Assembly (NCBI GenBank): GCA_963701815.1
Contig: CAVPBN010000031.1
Location: forward strand, 124,001-188,000
Source of the DNA: AP-15 sp963701815
Lineage (GTDB): Bacteria > Pseudomonadota > Alphaproteobacteria > ATCC43930 > CGMCC-115725
Length of the DNA: 64,000 nt
Direction of reading: 5' to 3'
Position 1 is the stretch's first letter. Each line of letters opens with the position of its first letter. The notes beneath the pieces were generated by a model. The model ran no database searches, was not told the origin of the DNA, and worked only from the letters and a program-made list of their open reading frames with translations. The position numbers and the translations under genes were made by a program. This document shows positions 1 to 7,903 of the stretch, piece after piece.

Positions 1-878
1 CGTGCGTCGACCGATCGCCCCTTAAAGGTGAAGGCGGTGCCTCGCGCGATCACGAAGGTGCCCGGCAGGCGCGACAAATCGGTAGTCAGGTCATCGGTCA
101 CCGCGTCGGCGAAATACCCCTGTCCCGGATCGTCGCTGAAATTGTTGAACGGCAGGACGACGATCGAGGATCGGGGCGGATCAGGTGCGCTTTTGCGCAA
201 CAGCGGCGGCGCGGCAATCGCAAGGATTGCTGCCAGAGCGAGTATGCCGGCGAGGAGAACAAAGCGCCGAGTCGGGTGCAATCCCTGGTGCAAGAACGAC
301 ATCGCACGGCCGAATTTGGATGGCGCCGCCGCTCGACCTTGCAGCTCTCGACGATGCTCGACCCGAAACACTTGGATCGGACGGTCGATGTTCTTGACCC
401 GGCGTTCGCCCTTGTCGTCGAAGGACAGACCGGGATACCCGTGCAGCTGGTCGCGGACCCCGCGCGTGACGTAGATTTCCCCCGGCTCGGCCAAACCTTC
501 GAGGCGGGCCGCAATATTGACGCTGTTCCCGTAGATGTCGCGCTCGTCGACGATAACGTCGCCGGTATTGATGCCCATGCGCAGCCGTATGCGGCGGTCG
601 CCGTCTTCGGTGGCGTACCCATCGGTCAATCCGCGCTGGATCTCGACCCCGCAGCGCACTGCATCGACGGCGCTGTCGAACTCGACGAGAAAGCCATCGC
701 CCATGCTGCGGATCAGCCTGCCCCTGTGTTCGAGGACTTTGGGCTCGATCAAATCCTTGACCCGGGCGGCCAGTCTGACGTGGGTGCCTTCTTCATCGGC
801 GTTCATCAGTCGGCTGTAGCCGACGACATCCGCGAGCATCACCGCAGTCAAGCGGCGTCTCAGGTGGGCTTCCTCCAT
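1..878 (-). CDS. Class III adenylate/guanylate cyclase with FlgO/TolB-like domain, C-terminus off the window
   Basis: The minus-strand frame begins at ATG 878 and stays open to the window edge, so the C-terminus is missing. The N-terminal catalytic domain shows the first metal aspartate in LADVVGYSRLM, the second in SMGDGFLVEF, and the Asn/Arg pair in GNSVNIAARLEG, so it looks catalytically competent. A KNIDRPIQVFRVEH linker and one hydrophobic segment near residues 215-235 follow, then a domain starting SSIVVLPFNNFSDDPGQGYF. That domain is typical of alphaproteobacterial cyclases that continue into TPR repeats. Expected role: making cAMP (or cGMP) from the inner membrane, with the C-terminal part as sensor. 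An AGGTG lies upstream of the ATG; a GTG at 887 is an alternative start. The domain plan matches the second cyclase at 7904-9697. Confidence 0.85.
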   Translation of the reverse strand, partial: MEEAHLRRRLTAVMLADVVGYSRLMNADEEGTHVRLAARVKDLIEPKVLEHRGRLIRSMGDGFLVEFDSAVDAVRCGVEIQRGLTDGYATEDGDRRIRLRMGINTGDVIVDERDIYGNSVNIAARLEGLAEPGEIYVTRGVRDQLHGYPGLSFDDKGERRVKNIDRPIQVFRVEHRRELQGRAAAPSKFGRAMSFLHQGLHPTRRFVLLAGILALAAILAIAAPPLLRKSAPDPPRSSIVVLPFNNFSDDPGQGYFADAVTDDLTTDLSRLPGTFVIARGTAFTFKGRSVDA

Positions 879-1072
879 CTCGGACACCTGATTTTTTAGC
901 TAAAGGAATGCTTAACACACTTTAGGTTGGACTGCCACTGTCGCATCGTTAACGGTTGGGTAAGCTGGCGGGCGGGCGCTAACCCCGCTGCTTGGCGGGT
1001 TCGGCAGCTAGTGCTTAGACGCATTCAGATGATTCAGCCGCATTGCCCTGTAGCCCTGTAGTAGTAGCCCTA

Positions 1073-1148
1073 TAGGATGGGTTGAGCGCAGCGAAACCCA
1101 TCTGCTGCCGGCGTTTGCGATGGGTTTCGCTATGCTCAACCCGTCCTA
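1073..1148. repeat. Large imperfect inverted repeat (intergenic hairpin)
   Basis: Two 30-base arms at 1073-1102 and 1119-1148 are reverse complements with three mismatches, separated by a 16-base loop. The outer ends read TAGGATGGGTTGAG and CTCAACCCGTCCTA. It lies in a 405-bp gap (879-1283) between two genes transcribed leftward; I see no gene elsewhere in the gap. From memory, elements of this type (GATGGG...AACCC) are dispersed many times in alphaproteobacterial genomes. It could fold as a strong hairpin and act as a terminator or mRNA stabiliser. The repeat nature beyond this copy is inferred, since no second copy occurs in the window. Confidence 0.75.
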
Positions 1149-1283
1149 CATTTACTTACTGCTAAATCATGATTGCGTCTGAGCACTAGTGGTAGGAACC
1201 AGACACTTGGCTCCGTTCTTGCCTTCGCCGGTATGGCGGGGAGCTGGGTCACATCCGTCAGATGCTGGCAGCTAGCCGACGGG

Positions 1284-3020
1284 TCACGCGGCGGCGGCGA
1301 CCGGCCGCTTGCCGGCGGGCGGTGACGTCGGTTCCATATCGACCGGGATCAGCGCCTGATCTATGTAGGGGGTCGCATCCCGTTCGACGCGGCGGCGGAT
1401 ACGGTGCAGGCGGAGGTAGAAGGCGGCGAGCCTGACATGGGTCTCGACGATTTCGCGCACCCGGCGCGGGTAGAACACGACCGGGTTCTCGCGCGGCAGG
1501 CCGGCGCGCCGCTGCCGCCGCAATTTGCGCCGGAAATAACCGCCCTGCAACGGGTGCACGTTCTCCTGGATGAAGGTGAAGTAGAACTGCACGACGTGGT
1601 TGAGCAATCGCACCGGCTTGATCCCGCTCGCCTTGGCGCGGCGCAAGATCCGTTCGATATGCTCGTCCGAATAATACAAATCCCAAGCCTGGCGATAGAC
1701 CGCCTGCCACTCGCCGGCATTCATCGTGCGGTGCCCGGTGGTGACGTGTTCGAGATCGTATTTGTTCATGTCGGGGTCCATCCAGACCCCGCCGGTATGC
1801 AATTCCTTGTGGTCGGCCGAACCGGGCAACGGCGTCAGGATGAAGAATTCGAGCAGGTCGACCGGCAATTCCTGCTGCACGGTGCGGATGTCCCGGGCGA
1901 TCCGCTCCGGCGTGTCGTTCGGAAAGCCGAGGATATAGCCGGCATAGGTGATGACCCGCTGCGCCCGCCAGGCCAGGAACATCTGGCGGTATTCGTGCAC
2001 CCGGTTCTGTTTTTTCTTGGCCTGCAACAGATTGTCCGGGTTGATGTTTTCGAGACCGACAAAAACCCGCTTGCAGCCGGCGCGCGCCGCCTTCTCGACG
2101 AAATTGGGGATGCGGTGGCACAGCGTGTCGACCTGGATGATGAATTGCAGGCCGAGACCTTCCTGCTCGCGCATCGCGATCAGCCGGTCGAAGATCGCCT
2201 CCCAATTGCGGTTGCGGGCGAAATTGTCGTCGGTGATGAAAAAGCGAAACACCCCCTGGGCGAGGTTGGCGCGCACCAGGCGCTCGACATCGTCGGCGTC
2301 GCGCCAGCGCGACTTTCTGCCCTGCACGTTGATGATCGTGCAAAAGCTGCACTGGAACGGGCAGCCGCGGCCGGCGTCGAAGGCCCCGATGGTCTCTCCG
2401 TAGCGCCGCACGATGTCGATCGGCAGAAACGGGGTCACCTGCTGCTGCAGCGCCGGCAAGGCGTCCATGTAGTTGTAGATCGGCTGCAAGCGGCCGGCGA
2501 GCGCATCGGCGAACAGCCCTTCGAGCCGGCCCTCGGCCTCGCCGGCAAATAGCGTCACCCCCGAGTTTCGCGCCCGTTCGAGATCGGGCGGCAATTGCGG
2601 CAGCATCGCCAGCAATCCCGACACGTGAAACCCGCCCACCGCCACCGCGATGCCGGCGGCGCGCAGCGGTCCGGCGAGGTCCATCGCCCGCGGAAACTGG
2701 TTCGACTGCACCCCGACCAGGCAGACGAGCCCGGCGTCGGCGTTCTTGATCCGCCGGATGATCCGCTCGACCGGGATCACCGTATGGCATTCGTCATAAG
2801 CCCGGATCTCGATCGCGACATCCGGGCCGAGCGCGCGGCGCGCCGCCAATTCGCTGGCGATGCCGTAGAGGCAGGCAAGCGAATTCGACGGGATCCACGA
2901 TTTCCACCACTGGATCACATAGCCGTCATCGTCGTAATGCGACGGCTTGATCAACTCGACGACGAACCGGCGGTCCCCCAACACACCCCTCGCCCCCACA
3001 GGCCCCAAGGCGGCCATCAT
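1284..3020 (-). CDS. B12-binding/radical SAM protein
   Basis: 578 aa. The radical SAM cluster motif C-x3-C-x2-C is at Cys220, Cys224 and Cys227 (GRGCPFQCSFC), preceded by a roughly 200-residue N-terminal Rossmann-like region of the kind that binds cobalamin. The usual D-x-H-x-x-G cobalamin ligand motif is not clear: residues 75-79 read YDECH. Downstream ITDDNFARN and FVGLENINPDNL match the SAM-barrel strands of the BchE/P-methylase-like group. The C-terminal 100 residues are arginine-rich. A methyl transfer or cyclisation reaction is likely, but the substrate is unknown. The gene is alone on its strand, divergent from the dehalogenase-like hydrolase. The ATG at 3020 is followed at once by a second ATG. 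Confidence 0.85.
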   Translation of the reverse strand: MMAALGPVGARGVLGDRRFVVELIKPSHYDDDGYVIQWWKSWIPSNSLACLYGIASELAARRALGPDVAIEIRAYDECHTVIPVERIIRRIKNADAGLVCLVGVQSNQFPRAMDLAGPLRAAGIAVAVGGFHVSGLLAMLPQLPPDLERARNSGVTLFAGEAEGRLEGLFADALAGRLQPIYNYMDALPALQQQVTPFLPIDIVRRYGETIGAFDAGRGCPFQCSFCTIINVQGRKSRWRDADDVERLVRANLAQGVFRFFITDDNFARNRNWEAIFDRLIAMREQEGLGLQFIIQVDTLCHRIPNFVEKAARAGCKRVFVGLENINPDNLLQAKKKQNRVHEYRQMFLAWRAQRVITYAGYILGFPNDTPERIARDIRTVQQELPVDLLEFFILTPLPGSADHKELHTGGVWMDPDMNKYDLEHVTTGHRTMNAGEWQAVYRQAWDLYYSDEHIERILRRAKASGIKPVRLLNHVVQFYFTFIQENVHPLQGGYFRRKLRRQRRAGLPRENPVVFYPRRVREIVETHVRLAAFYLRLHRIRRRVERDATPYIDQALIPVDMEPTSPPAGKRPVAAAA

Positions 3021-3166
3021 ACGCTGCGGGCCGCGGGCCGGGAAAGAGCATCGATCCGCGGGGGCTTTCGGTGTTGGGGCAAAGATGCAGCGACGCGTTC
3101 GGAAAGCGATTGTGACGTCGGCGAAACTGTGCGTTCGATGCGAGCAGAAATGGGGAGTTCGATAAA

Positions 3167-4057
3167 ATGTTCGAAGGCTTTACCCGGACCGAGATCGAGA
3201 CTGCGGGCGCGCGAATCAACCTGCGGCACGGCGGCGACGGGCCGCCCTTGCTGCTGTTGCACGGCAACCCGCTGACCCATGCCTCCTGGGGCAAGATCGC
3301 CAACCGCCTGGCGGAGCATTTCCATGTCGTCGCCAGCGATCTGCGCGGTTACGGCGACAGCGTCGGCCCCGAGGATGGCGGCGAAAACAACATCAATTAT
3401 TCGTTCCGGGCGATGGCCCAGGATCAGGTCGAGGTCATGGCAAGGCTCGGCTATCGCGAATTCTTCGTCGCCGGCCATGACCGCGGCGCCCGCACGACCG
3501 CGCGGATGTGCCTCGATCACCCCGATCGGGTCAAGCGCGCCGCGCTCGTCGACATTCTGCCCAATCACCACATCTGGACCCACACCTCGAAGGAATGGGC
3601 GATCCGGTCGTGGCACTGGGCGATGATGGCCCAGCCCTACGACTTCCCGGAGCGCATGCTGGCCGGCATTCCGGCGCAGTATTTCATGGAGAAGAAACTG
3701 TCGAAGCCCGGCATCGGCCTCGGCTTTTTCGATCCCGAAGCCTTCGCCGAATACGTCCGCTGCTTCAACTGGAAGACGATCTGCGGCTCGTGCGCCGATT
3801 ACCGCGCCTGTGCGACCTGCGATTTCGAGATGGACAAGGCCGATTTCGAAGCCGGCCGCAAGATCGCCCTGCCGCTGCTGGTGATCTGGGGCGCCCGAAG
3901 CCATACCGAGGGCGTCCATGGCGACGTGCTGGCGGTATGGCGGCGGAACTACGCGACCGACGCCTGGGGCGGCGCCTTACCCTGCGGCCATTACGTCCCG
4001 GAGGAAGCGCCGGACCAGACCTACGACTATTTCATGCGGCATTTCGCCGATAAATGA
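3167..4057 (+). CDS. Alpha/beta hydrolase, fluoroacetate/haloacetate dehalogenase type
   Basis: 296 aa, full length for the family. The nucleophile elbow is GHDRGAR with Asp105, and the general base is His275 in CGHYVPEE. The oxyanion stretch HGNPLTHASW and the DLRGYGDS motif are present. His150-Trp151 in SWHW correspond to the halide-stabilising His/Trp of fluoroacetate dehalogenase, and the Arg106/Arg109 carboxylate clamp is kept, so hydrolytic removal of halide from 2-haloacetates is the best guess. Related epoxide hydrolases share the fold but lack this combination. It is probably cytoplasmic and monocistronic, on the plus strand between two minus-strand genes. Substrate range cannot be read from sequence. 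Confidence 0.85.
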   Translation: MFEGFTRTEIETAGARINLRHGGDGPPLLLLHGNPLTHASWGKIANRLAEHFHVVASDLRGYGDSVGPEDGGENNINYSFRAMAQDQVEVMARLGYREFFVAGHDRGARTTARMCLDHPDRVKRAALVDILPNHHIWTHTSKEWAIRSWHWAMMAQPYDFPERMLAGIPAQYFMEKKLSKPGIGLGFFDPEAFAEYVRCFNWKTICGSCADYRACATCDFEMDKADFEAGRKIALPLLVIWGARSHTEGVHGDVLAVWRRNYATDAWGGALPCGHYVPEEAPDQTYDYFMRHFADK

Positions 4058-4124
4058 TGCGCCCGCCGACCCGAACCCGGAGTATTCAAGTCTTCGAGGC
4101 TGGCGCAAAATAAATACGGGTTAC

Positions 4125-4255
4125 CGTCACCCCCACGAAAGCAGGGGCCGGAGACAACCGCTGCAGCCTTGCCGGCTCTCAATTCCCGCTTTCGCGAGAA
4201 TGACGAGGAAGAATGGTAACACGCTGACAGTCTGGGATTTATTCTTTGCCAAGCT
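4125..4255. repeat. Dispersed intergenic repeat, copy A
   Basis: This stretch aligns with 21303-21471. A 25-base identical core (4155-4179 and 21358-21382, beginning CAACCGCTGCAGCC) is followed by the shared ATTCCCGCTTTCGCG, AATGACGAGGA and GATTTATT blocks. CCCGCTTTCGCGxGAA is self-complementary and can form a hairpin. It sits between the hydrolase and the deaminase, which are transcribed convergently, and contains no gene. Such elements are common between genes in alphaproteobacteria. Copy A is shorter, lacking about 30 bases present in copy B. Confidence 0.8.
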
Positions 4256-4282
4256 CTTTAAGAATCGCGATCTTGGGCCGTC

Positions 4283-4777
4283 TCAGATGTTGCCCTGTTC
4301 CCGCAACGGGGGATTGTCGTCGGGGCCATAATAGAGCCTGGCGCATTCCTCCGCGAGGACCCCGCCGGTCAATTCCAGATCGCCGCGGAAGGCGTCGGCG
4401 ATAAAATCGAACGTGTCGAGATGGCGATCTTCGAAATACATCCGATGCACGTCGCCGCGGCCGGCGCCGTAGACGATGCGGCTGATCTTGCCCCAGATCG
4501 ACGCCATGCTGCACATCCCGCAGGGTTGAAGCGTCGAATACAGCGCAGCGCCGGTGAAATCGGCGGAGCCTAGGACCTGGCCGGCGCGCCGCATCGTGAC
4601 GATCTCGGCATGCGCGGTCGGGTCATGCCGGATATCGACTTCATTGTGACCTTCAACGAGGATCAGGCCGTGCCAAACGATCAGGCAGCCGATCGGCAAG
4701 GCGCCTGGGATCTTTGCCCCCAGATGCGCCAGGTCGATCGCGCGGCGCATATACCGCCGGTCGTCGTCGGTCGTCAT
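4283..4777 (-). CDS. Nucleoside/cytosine-type deaminase (CDA superfamily)
   Basis: About 164 aa from the chosen ATG. The zinc site is complete: His56-Ala-Glu58 in TAHAE and Cys86-x2-Cys89 in QPCGMCS. This is the signature of the CMP/dCMP, guanine and tRNA-adenosine deaminase superfamily. The protein hydrolytically removes an amino group from a nucleobase or nucleoside; which one is not clear. The frame stays open upstream to a GTG at 4864 (29 more residues, basic and poorly conserved looking). I prefer ATG 4777, or ATG 4783 two codons earlier, because family members begin just before the DRRYMRRAIDLA helix. It converges on the hydrolase upstream, with a dispersed repeat between them. Confidence 0.8.
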   Translation of the reverse strand: MTTDDDRRYMRRAIDLAHLGAKIPGALPIGCLIVWHGLILVEGHNEVDIRHDPTAHAEIVTMRRAGQVLGSADFTGAALYSTLQPCGMCSMASIWGKISRIVYGAGRGDVHRMYFEDRHLDTFDFIADAFRGDLELTGGVLAEECARLYYGPDDNPPLREQGNI

Positions 4778-5058
4778 CGACATCCGCTGGGGTTGATCTT
4801 CGATTAGCCGCTTGCGGCCGTCAAATTGTCGGCGAATAAGAGCACCCTTCTTTTCGTATGCCACAGCTGCTGTCCCAATAGCACAAGCTTAACCAATAGA
4901 AACACCCGATCGCTTCAGTTGTTCCGCCTCGCCAACTCGACTTCGTCTCAACGACTTACCGACATCTGTGGGCGTGCACCGACGCTGCGCCTGAAGGCGG
5001 CACGCAAGCATAGTCCATGCTTTGGGATCAAATCGGCTCGGCTTGTCGTTCTCCCGGC

Positions 5059-5322
5059 ATGACACAGCTTTTGAACGGCACCCGGGTGCTCGGTAGATTG
5101 CAGGTTCCGGTGCCTCCGACGCCTCCCGGCACGCCGCCGGTGCTGCCGCCCGGACCCGAACTGCCGCCGCCGGTCAGGGAGCCGCCACCGCCGATCCCGG
5201 TGCCGCGGCCCGATCAACCGCCCCCGGTCATCGACGATCCGCCGCCGGACCGAAGGGTCCGCGAGAGCCGCATGGTTCGAGCGCGATCATGGAGGACGAT
5301 TTTACCGTCCGTCGGATCTTGA
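5059..5322 (+). CDS. Small proline-rich protein, hypothetical
   Basis: About 87 aa from ATG 5059. Residues 18-65 are about half proline in short PPxP and PPV runs (TPPGTPPVLPPGPELPPP, DQPPPVIDDPPPDRR). Comparable short proline-rich frames occur upstream of stress genes in alphaproteobacteria, but I do not recognise a family. No signal peptide or membrane segment is visible. It could be a real extended or disordered protein or a compositional artefact of CCG-rich DNA. The next gene is convergent and starts on the other strand at 5926. The 280-bp stretch before it (4778-5058) shows nothing recognisable. Confidence 0.35.
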   Translation: MTQLLNGTRVLGRLQVPVPPTPPGTPPVLPPGPELPPPVREPPPPIPVPRPDQPPPVIDDPPPDRRVRESRMVRARSWRTILPSVGS

Positions 5323-5359
5323 CCAACGTCCGTTTGAACTTCGCCGCCGGCCCCGGCCA

Positions 5360-5926
5360 CTATCTCGGCTGCGCCAGATGTCGGGGAGGATTTGCCGTCG
5401 GCAGATCGTGGAGGTGCACATGCGCGGAATAGCGGCGCAATACCTCGACGGCGCTGCGTTCGGTATCCGGGTCGCGAGTACGCACCCAGAGCAGCACGCC
5501 GCCCCGAGCGAGTTGCGCATCGAAGAACGATGTCTGTTCGTCGGCGAGCCTGTGGCCCAACAATGCGCCGGCGACGCCGACACCGCCTGCACTGACGGCC
5601 GCGGCGGCGGCCGCCAGACCGGCGACCCCACCCGCCGCAACAGTAATCCCCGCCGCGACCAGTCCGGCGATAGTCGCCGCCAGACCGGTGCCGAGGACCT
5701 GCCCTTGACGCAGATCGGTGTCGTTGATCACCGGATCGCGCGCCGCCGCCGGATCGTCAGCGATCTGTCGGACACCGCCGGGAAGATTGTCGACAAGCGC
5801 GGGTTCGGCGAGCACGCTGAGCTCGGCGCGGTCGATGCCATGGCTTTGCAGTTCGGATATGGCGGTCTCGAGCCGTTCCGCATCATCGAACACAGCGACC
5901 GCTTCGCGGATCGTCGAATTGTCCAT
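5360..5926 (-). CDS. General-stress/YflT-like protein with glycine-alanine membrane segment
   Basis: 188 aa. The first 45 residues (VAVFDDAERLETAISELQSHGIDRAELSVL) match the N-terminal fold of general stress protein 17M/YflT-like proteins. A very hydrophobic Gly/Ala stretch follows at about residues 78-125, with glycine-zipper spacing that could form two membrane helices or a hairpin. The C-terminal part (GGVLLWVRTRDPDTERSAVEVLRRYSAHVHLHD) is a compact alpha/beta tail seen in the same proteins. Probably an envelope stress protein; the exact role is unknown. It is transcribed alone, leftward. Confidence 0.65.
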   Translation of the reverse strand: MDNSTIREAVAVFDDAERLETAISELQSHGIDRAELSVLAEPALVDNLPGGVRQIADDPAAARDPVINDTDLRQGQVLGTGLAATIAGLVAAGITVAAGGVAGLAAAAAAVSAGGVGVAGALLGHRLADEQTSFFDAQLARGGVLLWVRTRDPDTERSAVEVLRRYSAHVHLHDLPTANPPRHLAQPR

Positions 5927-6053
5927 GCTGCCCTCCGCCCCGCTCGAGGCATACCCGATTTGATGACTGAATCTTCAAACGGTGCGGGCAGTTAATCGTT
6001 CCGGAAGCTCGCGCGGGATCGGCAGGTGCGGCGCCCGATCCTCGGCGTGCCGA

Positions 6054-6947
6054 CTACAGCGCGTCGGCGACCGCCGCGTGATAGCGCCGCAACGCCGCCA
6101 GATGGTCGGCCATGCCGTGGCCCGGGATGCGGCGATGCAGGCGCCGGTCGAATGTCGTCGTCAGGGTCAGATGCGAGGCGCCGGCATCCTTCCAGAACCG
6201 GGTTTCCCTGGCCCAATCCGCCTCGGTTCCCGAGCCCATCGAGACCCAGACCTCGATCCCGACCGCGGCCGGATCGCGGGCCGCCGCTTCGGTCAGCCTG
6301 CGCAATTGGGCAAAGATTTCGAGCGCGGTGTGGTCGGGCGGATAGGCGTTGGGCATCCAGCCGTCGCCCCATTTGGCGATGCGGGACAAGGTCCGCTCGT
6401 GATGCCCGCCGAACCAGACCGGCACCCGCCGCGATGCCGGCATCGGGTTGATCCCGGCATCCTCGATCAGGTGCCAGCGGCCTTTGAAATTCACATGCGG
6501 CTCGGCCCATAATTGCTGCATGACCTGGACCTGCTCTTCGGAGCGGCGGCCGCGATTGTGGAAATTCTCGTTGAGCCCGGTGAATTCGACCTCGTTCCAG
6601 CCGACGCCGACGCCGAGCCGAAACCTGCCGCCGCACAGCACGTCGAGCGAGGCGGCCTGTTTGGCGACCAAAACCGTCTGGCGTTGCGGCAGGATCAGCA
6701 CCCCGGTCGAAAAACCGAGTTTTTGGGTGCAGCCGGCGAGGTAGCCGAACAAGACGAAGGGATCGTGAAACAGATCCTCCGAGGTGTTGCGGTCCCAGCC
6801 CGGCCGGCTCGCCGCGTTGACGCCCAGCACATGGTCCGGCGCCTCGACAAAATCATAACCGATCGCTTCCGCGGTCTGCGCGTATTCCCGCACGACCGCC
6901 GGATCGCCGCCGATATCGCCTAACGGCAGCAAGGCGCCGAGCTGCAT
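6054..6947 (-). CDS. LLM-class flavin/F420-dependent oxidoreductase
   Basis: 297 aa, a complete bacterial-luciferase-like TIM barrel. Typical pieces are the MQLGALLPLGDIG start, EAIGYDFVEAPDHVLG, TGVLILPQRQTVLVAKQAAS, GRFRLGVGVGWNEVEF and the glycine-rich WFGGHHERTLSRIAKWGDGWMP. This layout is that of the TIGR03619-type F420-dependent group. It probably oxidises or hydroxylates a small organic substrate using FMN or F420; which cofactor cannot be told from sequence. The methyltransferase lies 33 bp upstream on the same strand, so the two may be co-transcribed. It is one of four luciferase-like genes in the window. Confidence 0.85.
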   Translation of the reverse strand: MQLGALLPLGDIGGDPAVVREYAQTAEAIGYDFVEAPDHVLGVNAASRPGWDRNTSEDLFHDPFVLFGYLAGCTQKLGFSTGVLILPQRQTVLVAKQAASLDVLCGGRFRLGVGVGWNEVEFTGLNENFHNRGRRSEEQVQVMQQLWAEPHVNFKGRWHLIEDAGINPMPASRRVPVWFGGHHERTLSRIAKWGDGWMPNAYPPDHTALEIFAQLRRLTEAAARDPAAVGIEVWVSMGSGTEADWARETRFWKDAGASHLTLTTTFDRRLHRRIPGHGMADHLAALRRYHAAVADAL

Positions 6948-6980
6948 TCCCGATCTCCCGTCCGATTGTCCTACCCGAAC

Positions 6981-7619
6981 CTATACCCGGCGAGCGCGGC
7001 CGACCACCACCGTCATCGGGTCGCTGACATCCTCGACCCATTGCGTCAATTGCCGGGTCTCGATCTGTTCGAACCCGGCATGGCCCAGATACTGTTCGAC
7101 GAGCCTCGCATGGCCGGAATCGTCGAGCGCCCGCCAGACCGCCACCGCCTTGGTCCAGAAGCACCGGTTCGAAAAGCCGATGACCAGCGGCATGCCGGAG
7201 CGCAGCACCCGCGCGATTTCACGCAGCACCGCGACCGGCTGCTGCAGATATTGGATCGACACGCAGATCATCGCCGCATCGATGCTCGCATCGGCGAGCG
7301 GCAACCCTGTCTCGCGGTTCAGATTCTGGACGAACCAGCGGCTCAGCCGCGGGTTTGCCGCCAGTTCGGCCGCGTTCATGCCGTGGCCGATCACCTCGGC
7401 GTAGTCGATTTCGGGCGGCAGATGGCTGACCCAGCTGCTCATCAGATCGAGCAATACCCCGCCCGGCGGCAACAGCGCGCGGTAATATTCGGTCAACGCG
7501 GCGATGGCGCCGTCGTCGATATGGGTGACGAGCCGCTCCGGCTGATAAAACAACTCGTCGGCCTCGGCGTCGATCTTGGCAAAGGCGCCCGCCGGCAACC
7601 CGAGCGACGCCTCGCTCAC
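6981..7619 (-). CDS. Class I SAM-dependent methyltransferase-like protein
   Basis: 212 aa. The SAM-binding strand is PPGGVLLDLMSSWVSHLP, with motif I degenerate (DLMSSW in place of the usual D-x-G-x-G). It is followed by VIGHGMNAAELAAN, LPLADASIDAAMICVSIQYL and the motif around VLREIARVLRSGMPLVI, all typical of type-11 methyltransferase folds. SAM binding is likely; a weak motif I is usual in this subfamily. Substrate unknown. The predicted start is GTG 7619, preceded by GAGGATGGAACG. It is probably co-transcribed with the LLM oxidoreductase downstream. The 284-bp gap up to 7903 shows only AT-richer sequence, possibly a promoter region. Confidence 0.75.
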   Translation of the reverse strand: MSEASLGLPAGAFAKIDAEADELFYQPERLVTHIDDGAIAALTEYYRALLPPGGVLLDLMSSWVSHLPPEIDYAEVIGHGMNAAELAANPRLSRWFVQNLNRETGLPLADASIDAAMICVSIQYLQQPVAVLREIARVLRSGMPLVIGFSNRCFWTKAVAVWRALDDSGHARLVEQYLGHAGFEQIETRQLTQWVEDVSDPMTVVVGRARRV

Positions 7620-7903
7620 GACCGTTCCATCCTCACCGTCGCCCCTGCGGATCGGTCATGACCAGATTTCCGGTACCGTGCTTCACTGCGTTGTCTCCTC
7701 CCCATGCATCGTCTCCGCCTCCTGCAGGCAACGAAAATGAATTGGTGATTCATCCGATTTTGGCGTCGAGTCGAGGAACAGTTCTCAACCCATTTTTTGT
7801 GACCGTCTACAACTAACGGGAGCAGCAATCCGTAAGGGTTATTGGCGTCGAGGGCGCCCCCGCCCTTTCGCCGTAGGCGGAGGCCGTTCGATCGGCGAAA
7901 CCG

